Assembly (NCBI GenBank): GCA_030611185.1
Contig: JAUWQG010000076.1
Span: 1-5,059 of the forward strand
Length of the DNA stretch: 5,059 bases
Origin: Nitrososphaerota archaeon
GTDB taxonomy: Archaea; Thermoproteota; Nitrososphaeria; Nitrososphaerales; Nitrosopumilaceae
Direction of reading: 5' to 3'
The notes beneath the pieces are model-generated. The model had not been told where the DNA came from, searched no databases, and was given only the letters and a program-made list of their open reading frames with translations. The first letter of the stretch is position 1. Each line of letters opens with the position of its first letter. The translations under genes and the position numbers were made by a program. Shown here piece by piece: positions 1 to 5,059 of this stretch.

Positions 1-1023
1 TGGATCATCGGATATCACATCAGGTTCTGGTGTTTGTTCAGGTTCTGGTGTTGGTTCAGGTTCTGATGTTGGTTCAGGTTCTGGTGTTGGTTCAGATTTC
101 TCAAAGTCCACATTTTCAATTGAACCAAATACAGTTTCCAAGAAAGTTTCCTTATCAAATGATTTTAGATCTGGATATTCCTGCCCTACCCCCAAATAAA
201 GAACTGGGGTAGATGTCATTTTAACTACAGATAGCGCAGCACCTCCTCGTGCATCAGCATCACTTTTTGTCAAAATAGTGCCATCAAATTGTACATGTTC
301 AAAAAATTCTTTTGCTTGATTAACAGTATCATTTCCGGCAAGGGAATCGCCAACAAAAAATTTAAAATCAGGTTTTACTACTTTAGTAATTTTACCTATT
401 TGTTCCATCAAATTTTTACTCGTTTGCATTCTTCCTGCAGTATCAATTAATACACAATCGACCTTGTGAGATTTTGCATAGAGAACAGCATCTCGTGCTA
501 CTGCTGCTGGATCAGAATTATAATTCTGAGCAACTAGTTTTAGATTCAAACGATTTGTGTGCTCTCGCAATTGTTCGATTGCACCAGCTCTAAATGTATC
601 TGCGGCTGCTACGACTACGGAATATTTTTTTTGCTGCAACATATAGGCCATCTTAGCTAGCGACGTAGTTTTCCCAGTTCCATTAATTCCTACAAATAAA
701 ATCAAAAAGGGTTGTCCAGATTTCTTTTTTTCGTCAATTAATCCAAAAACATCAATTTTTCCTGCAGCATCAAATAGAGACGAAATTGTAGAAATAAGAC
801 TATCTTTTACAAATTTTTCAATTTCATTTTTCTCTACTTTTGTTCCAATCAACTTAGTTTTTAAATCAGATTTGATTTCATCAATGACTTCACTTGCAAC
901 ATCTGACTCATGAAGGGAAATTTCTAATTCAAATAAAATATCTTCGATATCCTTTTCATTTAGTTCTTTTTCTGTTAGACTTTTCGCTGCATTAGAAAAT
1001 GCGCTACGAAGTTTGTCAAACAT
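1..1023 (-). CDS. ftsY: Signal recognition particle receptor FtsY (SRP GTPase), 3' end beyond window
   Basis: FtsY is the membrane-associated SRP receptor GTPase. It pairs with SRP54 to deliver ribosome-nascent chains to the Sec translocon. I read 341 codons from the ATG at 1021-1023 with no stop before the window edge. Residues 1-100 are a helical N domain with almost no preceding acidic A domain; the first helix (MFDKLRSAFSNAAKSL) is amphipathic and could touch membrane. The G domain is complete: P-loop GINGTGKTT (112-120), DTFRAGAIEQL (142-152), DTAGR (194-198), TKSDADARGGA (252-262) and LGVGQEYPDL (277-286). The closing helix ends near residue 310, where FtsY proteins normally stop. Here an acidic Pro/Glu/Thr repeat tail follows and leaves the window. 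The gene lies 4 bases behind pfdA and is probably translated from the same mRNA. The closest paralogue, SRP54, is unlikely because no M domain follows and the order pfdA-ftsY is typical of archaea. Confidence 0.96.
   Translation of the reverse strand, partial: MFDKLRSAFSNAAKSLTEKELNEKDIEDILFELEISLHESDVASEVIDEIKSDLKTKLIGTKVEKNEIEKFVKDSLISTISSLFDAAGKIDVFGLIDEKKKSGQPFLILFVGINGTGKTTSLAKMAYMLQQKKYSVVVAAADTFRAGAIEQLREHTNRLNLKLVAQNYNSDPAAVARDAVLYAKSHKVDCVLIDTAGRMQTSKNLMEQIGKITKVVKPDFKFFVGDSLAGNDTVNQAKEFFEHVQFDGTILTKSDADARGGAALSVVKMTSTPVLYLGVGQEYPDLKSFDKETFLETVFGSIENVDFEKSEPTPEPEPTSEPEPTPEPEQTPEPDVISDDP
22..93 (-). repeat. Four 18-bp in-frame repeats encoding the FtsY Pro-Glu-Thr tail
   Basis: Four adjacent 18-bp units, differing at only a few bases, encode EPTPEP, EPTSEP, EPTPEP and EQTPEP on the minus strand (residues 311-334 of FtsY). 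The reading frame then continues as DVISDDP to the window edge. The near-identity at DNA level, not only at protein level, suggests recent tandem duplication. The encoded segment should be extended, acidic and disordered. Confidence 0.93.
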
Positions 1024-1027
1024 TATT

Positions 1028-1453
1028 TTAACCTGATCTATTTTGAGAATCTGGTTGCATTAATTGATTAATTTGATTTTTTCCTTGCTCTAATTGTGCT
1101 GACGCATCATGTTTTTTAGCAGACGTATCTTGAATAGCGACTTCTATTTCCTTAATTCTTGCTTCAAGATAATTTATTGCAGACGTAGAATCTTTTTCTA
1201 AAGAAATACCAGATCCAATATTCAAAACAATCTTATCATTAGATGAAATTTTAGTTTTAACAAAAGTTCCCATACCCACAGGAACCAAAGTCTCAGAATC
1301 AGATTTTTGACTGAGGGATTTTATTGACTCTATGGCAGCTGTAGCTTCTCGTAAAACGTTGTAAAGAGTACCCTCTCGTTGTGACAAATCTGCAAAATAA
1401 GTCTCTAGCATTTGCATTTGCTGCATTAATTTTTGTGCTTTTTCCTCACTCAT
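1028..1453 (-). CDS. pfdA: Prefoldin alpha subunit
   Basis: This is a subunit of the cytosolic prefoldin hexamer (two alpha, four beta), which holds unfolded polypeptides and passes them to the thermosome chaperonin. The 141 residues match the usual archaeal alpha-subunit length. Residues 1-50 and 90-135 are heptad-like helices that would form the two coiled-coil arms. Between them lies the beta-hairpin core, with the family-typical stretch LVPVGMGTFVKTKI (56-69) followed by KIVLNIGSGISLEKD (74-88). The start is the ATG at 1451-1453, with no convincing Shine-Dalgarno site but a TATA-like box about 27 bases upstream, which suggests a leaderless message. ftsY follows after 4 bases. In many archaea pfdA sits between the ribosomal protein LX (L20a/L18a) gene and ftsY. 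Here no ribosomal gene precedes it; the gene behind is superoxide dismutase, separated by a terminator-like tract. Confidence 0.95.
   Translation of the reverse strand: MSEEKAQKLMQQMQMLETYFADLSQREGTLYNVLREATAAIESIKSLSQKSDSETLVPVGMGTFVKTKISSNDKIVLNIGSGISLEKDSTSAINYLEARIKEIEVAIQDTSAKKHDASAQLEQGKNQINQLMQPDSQNRSG
1031..1034 (-). promoter_or_regulatory. Weak ribosome binding site for ftsY inside the pfdA end
   Basis: AGGT on the minus strand lies 7 bases before the ftsY ATG and overlaps the last two codons of pfdA, directly before its TAA. As an internal gene of the pair, ftsY needs an internal ribosome entry or re-initiation. This short match to the anti-Shine-Dalgarno sequence is compatible with both. 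Four bases alone could occur by chance. Confidence 0.45.
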
Positions 1454-1477
1454 TTACAACAAATCATTTTGAGATGG

Positions 1478-1484
1478 TTATAAA
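1478..1484 (-). promoter_or_regulatory. TATA-like box of the pfdA-ftsY unit
   Basis: The minus strand reads AATCAATTTATAACC, with TTTATAA at 1484-1478. Its centre is about 27 bases upstream of the pfdA ATG, the usual archaeal TATA-to-start distance. Transcription would therefore begin at or within a base or two of the ATG, giving a leaderless mRNA, a common arrangement in archaea. The background is AT-rich, so this rests on spacing as well as sequence. Confidence 0.6.
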
Positions 1485-1505
1485 TTGATTCATAAGATTA
1501 TAGTG

Positions 1506-1535
1506 AAAATAAAAATAAATGAATAAAAAAATAAA
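1506..1535 (-). terminator. T-rich terminator-like tract after superoxide dismutase
   Basis: Starting about 10 bases after the superoxide dismutase stop codon, the minus strand is almost entirely T, with runs of seven, five and four broken by single A, G or C bases. No hairpin is visible. Archaeal RNA polymerase terminates at such oligo-T stretches without a stem-loop, so this probably ends the dismutase transcript before the pfdA promoter. Confidence 0.6.
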
Positions 1536-1544
1536 GAATGAACT

Positions 1545-2165
1545 TTATTTTGCTTTTGAGAATCTATCTTCTACTTCGTCCCAATTTACTACATTCCACC
1601 AAGATGAAATATAATCTGGTCTCTTGTTTTGATATTTTAGATAGTATGCATGCTCCCAAACGTCTAATCCTAAAAGAGGTACTAACCCTTCAGTTCTTGG
1701 ACTAGTTTGATTTGGCATTGCTTTGTACTCAACCTTTCCTGAAGAAGGATTGAATACTAACCATCCCCAACCACTTCCTTGAATTACTGCAGAAGTAGAT
1801 GAAAATTTCTCTTTAAAGTCAGAAAAGCTTCCAAAGGAATTGTTTATTGCATCAGCAATTGATCCCCCAGGTTCTCCGCCTCCATTTGCTTTCATGTTAT
1901 TCCAAAATAGCCTATGGTTATCATAACCACCACCGTTAAAATTAACTGCACCTCTTTTGTCCTCCGGTACCTGATTAAGATCAGATAAAATATCCAAAAT
2001 ATCTTTATCTTGAATCTCTTGAGGACAGCCTTCCAAAGCTGCATTTAGTTTGTCGGTATATGCTTGATGATGTTTTGAGTGATGAATCTCCATTGTTTTT
2101 GCATCAATATGAGGTTCTAATGCATCATATGCATATGGCATTTCAGGAAGTGTGTATTTTCCCAT
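1545..2165 (-). CDS. sod: Superoxide dismutase, Fe/Mn family (manganese-type signature)
   Basis: This enzyme converts superoxide to hydrogen peroxide and oxygen. It has 206 residues, normal for the family, and no signal peptide, so it is cytosolic. The four metal ligands are His28 (MEIHHSKHH), His84 (YDNHRLFW), Asp168 and His172 (LGLDVWEHAYYLKY). Second-shell residues His32 and Tyr36 are present, as is Glu171, which in relatives bridges to the partner subunit. Gly80, four residues before His84, and Gln153 in MPNQTSP occupy the positions that separate Mn from Fe enzymes, where Fe-type has Gln in the first and not in the second. This pattern resembles Mn-type, though cambialistic use is possible. 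The start is the ATG at 2163-2165 with no Shine-Dalgarno site, again suggesting a leaderless mRNA. It diverges from the protease gene and is separated from pfdA by a T-rich tract, so it is probably monocistronic. Confidence 0.97.
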   Translation of the reverse strand: MGKYTLPEMPYAYDALEPHIDAKTMEIHHSKHHQAYTDKLNAALEGCPQEIQDKDILDILSDLNQVPEDKRGAVNFNGGGYDNHRLFWNNMKANGGGEPGGSIADAINNSFGSFSDFKEKFSSTSAVIQGSGWGWLVFNPSSGKVEYKAMPNQTSPRTEGLVPLLGLDVWEHAYYLKYQNKRPDYISSWWNVVNWDEVEDRFSKAK

Positions 2166-2220
2166 ATATCACAAAAATTCGTTATTCCATTTATTGCTTT
2201 ACTAGCCAATTGGTTTTTAC
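2166..2220. promoter_or_regulatory. Compact divergent promoter region, sod / protease
   Basis: Only 55 bases separate the dismutase ATG from the proposed protease TTG. The most TATA-like stretch is CATTTATTGC (plus strand, 2188-2197), at the midpoint. It lies about 27 bases from each start codon. On the plus strand it reads TTTATT and on the minus strand AATAAAT. One central element, or two overlapping ones, could therefore direct two leaderless transcripts in opposite directions. Neither strand matches the archaeal TATA consensus well, so this is an inference from spacing. Confidence 0.4.
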
Positions 2221-4296
2221 TTGCAAAAAAAGACTAGAAAACTTGTGAAGGTTAAAATTATTTTTTCTCTGATTGCTATACTATCATTCTCGATGGTTCT
2301 CTTTGAGTTGTTTGGCGGAGATGAGGAATTTAGTTTGTATCTTGACAAAAGTGTGCCTTTTGTAGGAACAGAAATTCCTAGACTGAATGGTATAACAGGA
2401 GAGGGAATAAAAATTGCAGTAATCGATACAGGGGTTGATTTTAATCATCCAGATCTTTTAGGATGGGGTCCAGAAGGTAAAGTAATTGGAGGATACAATT
2501 TCATTCAAGAAGGAGAGCCACCCATGGATAACAATGGTCATGGAACTCAAGTTGCAGGAGTAATTGCTGCAGATGGTCAGGTAAAAGGAGTCGCCCCAAA
2601 AGCCAAAATTTTAGCCTACAAGGTGTCAGAAGACGGAGATGCAGTATCATCTGATTTAATCATCAAAGCAATTGAGAAAGCTATTGAGGACAAGGCAGAC
2701 ATCATTAACATTAGTCTTGGCGTAAACAAAACAAATACTCAGATTGATGGTGCAGTGACCCGAGCCTTAGAAAAAGAAATTTTTGTAGTTACTGCTGCAG
2801 GAAATGATGGTCCAGGACTTGAAACAATAGGAAGTCCAGGAAAAAATTTTGGAGCAGTTACAGTGGGTGCAACATACAATAATCTAACCTCGAGTTTGGT
2901 TGCAACTTTGGAAGTAAATGAAAAACCATTTACAGTTATTCCCATGGTAGGTTCTACCAATTTGGATGAACCAATAAAGGCTTCAATTACTGTTGGCGGA
3001 TATGGAAAAGAAAATGATCTTATAGGAATTAATGTGACAGACTCAATTCTCTTAGTGGAAAGAGGAAGTGATGTTGAAGGTGAGTTACTTTATTTTTCTA
3101 TTAAAGAAACAAACTCTGCAAATGCAGGTGCAAAAGCACTCATTGTTTACAATAATGAACCAGGAATTTTTCTTGGGGAATTAACACATGAATTTGTTGA
3201 GCCAGGATACCAGCCAAGAATTCCCGTGGTATCAATTGATAGAGAAGAAGGTTTAGAAATTAAAGAAATGATCAAAGAGGATAATTTTGCCAGTCTTCAC
3301 TTATTTTTCAATCCAGATTTTGTTGCTCATTTTAGTTCAAGAGGTCCTGTTTCACCTTTTTACATTAAACCTGACATTGTAGCACCAGGGGCATACATCA
3401 ATACCACCCAAAATAATGGAGGCTATAATTTTACAAGTGGAACAAGTTATGCTGCCCCTCATGTTAGTGGCGCTGCTGCTTTACTGATTCAAAAAAACCC
3501 AGGAATTCATCACCATGAAATTAAATCGCTGTTATTGACCACTGTTGAGCCTGTATCAGATGCATATGGCCTAGAATTTTCCCTTAATGATGCAGGGACA
3601 GGAAGATTAAACATTGCAAGGGCAATTGATGCGACTTTGGTGATTCAGCCACCTCATTTTGTTCTAAACATTTCCTCAGATGCCCCAAAGGCCGCTCAAG
3701 TGTTAGAGCTAAAGTCCCTAAATGGATCATTAGAGAATATTGAGATTTCTTTTGAAGGTCCAGAGTTTTTACAATTCTCAAATGTTCTTGAAGGAAATAA
3801 TTTACAAATCAGGATAAATGCCCTTGAAGAAAAGTTCGGAGATCATGAAGGAAAAATTATTGTAAATCAAAATGAAGATAGGTATGTAATTCCATTTTTA
3901 CTTCACTTTACAGAAGGGTCAATTTCAGTATCACAAGAAAATGGAAAATTAAACTTTGAAATTTTTCATCCAGAATCATGGAGTTTTGCAAAAATTTCTG
4001 TTACAAATAGCAAAGACGGAAGCACAGACACCACTTCTGCAACTCCTGGCCAAATAGTATCAATGAGTGTTTATGAAAATGGAGAGTACTGGGTTGAATC
4101 AAAGATTAGAGTAGGTGAAGAATCATTTGATGCGTTTAACATAATTGAAGTAGATTCTGTTTTGGCAGGATCCTCCAAACCATTTGAATTATTTGATTTG
4201 CCAGAAAAGCAGATTGGAATAATTGTCGTTATTGTTGTAATTGTAGGATTAGTGGGTTTACAGATTTCTAAAAAACCAAAATCTATACGAATTTAG
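2221..4296 (+). CDS. Surface-anchored subtilisin-family (S8) serine protease, Vpr-like
   Basis: This is a 691-residue exported endopeptidase. Residues 1-12 are basic and 13-29 hydrophobic (signal peptide or anchor, no clear cleavage site). The S8 domain carries the triad Asp69 (AVIDTGVDFNHPDL), His107 (NNGHGTQVAG) and Ser409 (SGTSYAAPHVSG), with oxyanion Asn195 (AAGNDGPG). Residues about 220-365 are an insertion resembling a protease-associated (PA) domain (GAKALIVYNN, IPVVSID), placed as in Bacillus Vpr, before FSSRGP (371-376). Residues about 478-565 and 566-645 look like beta-sandwich modules. Residues 665-680 are a membrane helix followed by the basic end KKPKSIRI, giving an external catalytic domain. 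Eight N-x-S/T sites (for example Asn221, 271, 394, 403) would allow glycosylation. No I9-type propeptide is visible. TTG at 2221 is the first start after an in-frame TAG at 2203; GTG at 2245 is an alternative, while ATG at 2293 would lose the signal. The natural substrate is unknown. Confidence 0.93.
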   Translation: MQKKTRKLVKVKIIFSLIAILSFSMVLFELFGGDEEFSLYLDKSVPFVGTEIPRLNGITGEGIKIAVIDTGVDFNHPDLLGWGPEGKVIGGYNFIQEGEPPMDNNGHGTQVAGVIAADGQVKGVAPKAKILAYKVSEDGDAVSSDLIIKAIEKAIEDKADIINISLGVNKTNTQIDGAVTRALEKEIFVVTAAGNDGPGLETIGSPGKNFGAVTVGATYNNLTSSLVATLEVNEKPFTVIPMVGSTNLDEPIKASITVGGYGKENDLIGINVTDSILLVERGSDVEGELLYFSIKETNSANAGAKALIVYNNEPGIFLGELTHEFVEPGYQPRIPVVSIDREEGLEIKEMIKEDNFASLHLFFNPDFVAHFSSRGPVSPFYIKPDIVAPGAYINTTQNNGGYNFTSGTSYAAPHVSGAAALLIQKNPGIHHHEIKSLLLTTVEPVSDAYGLEFSLNDAGTGRLNIARAIDATLVIQPPHFVLNISSDAPKAAQVLELKSLNGSLENIEISFEGPEFLQFSNVLEGNNLQIRINALEEKFGDHEGKIIVNQNEDRYVIPFLLHFTEGSISVSQENGKLNFEIFHPESWSFAKISVTNSKDGSTDTTSATPGQIVSMSVYENGEYWVESKIRVGEESFDAFNIIEVDSVLAGSSKPFELFDLPEKQIGIIVVIVVIVGLVGLQISKKPKSIRI
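4266..4282 (-). terminator. Possible terminator of pckA inside the protease 3' end
   Basis: Just after the pckA stop, the minus strand reads ATTTTGGTTTTTTAG, with a run of six T at 4275-4270. An oligo-T tract of this kind can end archaeal transcription. It lies within the protease codons for the Lys-rich tail (SKKPK), so the tract may equally reflect Lys codons read from the other strand. Confidence 0.35.
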
Positions 4297-5059
4297 GTCC
4301 AGCGTTTTTTATTTCTGGTGAAACATCATTGAATTTCTCAAAATTCTCTATAAACATTTTAGACAAGTTCTTTGCAGATTTTTCATACGAGTCTTTGTCA
4401 GTCCAAGTGTTTTTTGGATCTAAGATTTCTGGAGGTACATCATCAACAGTTGTAGGAATGTCAAGATTGAATAATTCATCATGTCGGTATTCTGCTTTAT
4501 CTAGATCTCCATTTAACGCAGCTGTAATCATTGCCCTGCTATACTTTATTTTGATTCTAGCACCAATGCCATATGGCCCACCTGACCATCCAGTGTTAAT
4601 CAGGTAAACAGTAGTGTTGTGTTTGTTTATTTTTTCACCAAGGAGTTTAGCATAAACTGCTGCAGATCTAGGCATAAATGGTGCGCCAAAACATTCAGAA
4701 AATACCGATTTTGGCTCTTTAATACCACGTTCGGTTCCAGCCAACTTGCTGGTATATCCTGACATGAAATGATACATTGCTCCTTCTTTTGTCAGTCTAG
4801 AAATTGGAGGTAATACCCCTAATGCATCTGCGGTAAGAAAAACAATGATTTTTGGATGGCCACCAATACTTGGAACCACAGCACCTGGAATGTAATCCAA
4901 CGGATATGCCACACGTGTGTTTTCAGTTAGTGCATTATCATCATAATCAGGTTTTCCATCATTTAGTACAACATTTTCTAAAACTGCACCAGGTTTAATG
5001 GCATTCCAAATTTCAGGTTCAGCTTCTTGGCTTAAATTAATACATTTTGCATAGCATCC
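4283..5059 (-). CDS. pckA: Phosphoenolpyruvate carboxykinase (ATP), C-terminal 258 residues
   Basis: This cytosolic enzyme converts oxaloacetate plus ATP to PEP, CO2 and ADP, the entry step of gluconeogenesis. The frame is open to the right edge, so the N-terminal half, including the P-loop and most metal-binding residues, is not visible. The visible part begins GCYAKCINLSQEAEPEIWNA and shows family landmarks in order: TENTRVAYPL (45-54, with Arg49 corresponding to the substrate-binding Arg333 of the E. coli enzyme), VFLTADALGVLPP, KLAGTERGIKEP, CFGAPFMP, NTGWSGGPYGIGARIKIKYSR, FNLDIP and LDPKNTW. The RIKIK stretch matches the adenine-binding loop. The longer GGPYGIG loop is as in the yeast and many bacterial ATP-type enzymes rather than E. 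coli; GTP-type enzymes are unrelated here. A GTG at 4912-4910 is an internal Val codon, not a start, because homology continues upstream. The end, NAGPKFV, is natural. The gene converges on the protease gene with a 14-base overlap. Confidence 0.97.
   Translation of the reverse strand, partial: GCYAKCINLSQEAEPEIWNAIKPGAVLENVVLNDGKPDYDDNALTENTRVAYPLDYIPGAVVPSIGGHPKIIVFLTADALGVLPPISRLTKEGAMYHFMSGYTSKLAGTERGIKEPKSVFSECFGAPFMPRSAAVYAKLLGEKINKHNTTVYLINTGWSGGPYGIGARIKIKYSRAMITAALNGDLDKAEYRHDELFNLDIPTTVDDVPPEILDPKNTWTDKDSYEKSAKNLSKMFIENFEKFNDVSPEIKNAGPKFV
4305..4314 (+). terminator. Possible terminator of the protease gene inside the pckA 3' end
   Basis: Nine bases after the protease TAG, the plus strand has TTTTTTATTT, an oligo-T tract without a hairpin, as used by archaeal RNA polymerase. 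It lies in the last codons of pckA, where it encodes part of EIKNA on the other strand. Position relative to the stop supports the call; composition alone does not. Confidence 0.4.

Noticed and set aside
30..212. Plus-strand open frame opposite ftsY with a Val/Leu/Gln-rich repeat
   Set aside because: It is the antisense reading of the EPTPEP repeats; the minus strand has an unmistakable FtsY in frame.
241..250. AGGAGG-like Shine-Dalgarno sequence on the minus strand
   Set aside because: It is coding sequence for the conserved DARGGA stretch of FtsY, with no start codon or separate gene after it.
2060..2248. Plus-strand open frame across the sod start and promoter region
   Set aside because: It begins antisense inside the superoxide dismutase gene, overlaps the protease start in another frame and has no family character.
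2739..2960. Minus-strand open frame inside the protease gene
   Set aside because: Shadow of the S8 catalytic domain, with no promoter or recognisable protein features.
3584..3781. Minus-strand open frame inside the protease gene
   Set aside because: Shadow frame within the C-terminal beta-sandwich region; composition does not resemble a real protein.
4329..4607. Plus-strand open frame opposite pckA
   Set aside because: Antisense to highly conserved PEP carboxykinase sequence, with no start signal.
4910..4912. GTG as the start of a 209-residue protein
   Set aside because: The same frame is open upstream to the window edge and encodes conserved PEP carboxykinase sequence (GCYAK to TENTR), so this codon is an internal valine.

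Overview
This window is AT-rich and archaeal. The gene set points to an ammonia-oxidising thaumarchaeon (Nitrososphaerota) of the Nitrosopumilus type: an archaeal prefoldin alpha and FtsY pair, an ATP-type PEP carboxykinase, a cytosolic Fe/Mn superoxide dismutase, and putative promoters that would give leaderless or nearly leaderless mRNAs, with T-rich stretches after stop codons. The genus is inferred from protein character and context; no database search was possible.

Layout: (1) Bases 1-1453, minus strand, hold a two-gene unit, pfdA then ftsY, separated by 4 bases. ftsY runs off the left edge. Its GTPase core is complete, but it continues into an acidic Pro/Glu/Thr tail built from four 18-bp repeats. 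(2) Bases 1454-1544 are a short intergenic stretch with a TATA-like box for pfdA and a T-rich terminator-like tract for the gene behind it. (3) Bases 1545-2165, minus strand, encode a complete superoxide dismutase with all metal ligands. (4) Bases 2166-2220 are a 55-base divergent promoter region. (5) Bases 2221-4296, plus strand, encode a 691-residue surface-anchored subtilisin-family protease of Vpr-like architecture, probably starting at TTG. (6) Bases 4283-5059, minus strand, carry the C-terminal 258 residues of PEP carboxykinase. It converges on the protease gene and overlaps it by 14 bases.

Functionally, pfdA/ftsY link cytosolic folding of nascent chains with SRP-dependent delivery to the membrane. 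The superoxide dismutase protects the cytosol, and the divergent protease probably acts on proteins outside the membrane. PEP carboxykinase connects C4 acids to gluconeogenesis. I found no mobile element, CRISPR array, RNA gene or clear new defence-type system. The most unusual points are the repeat-built C-terminal tail of FtsY, the compact sod/protease divergent promoter, and a protease with no recognisable propeptide and two potential membrane anchors.
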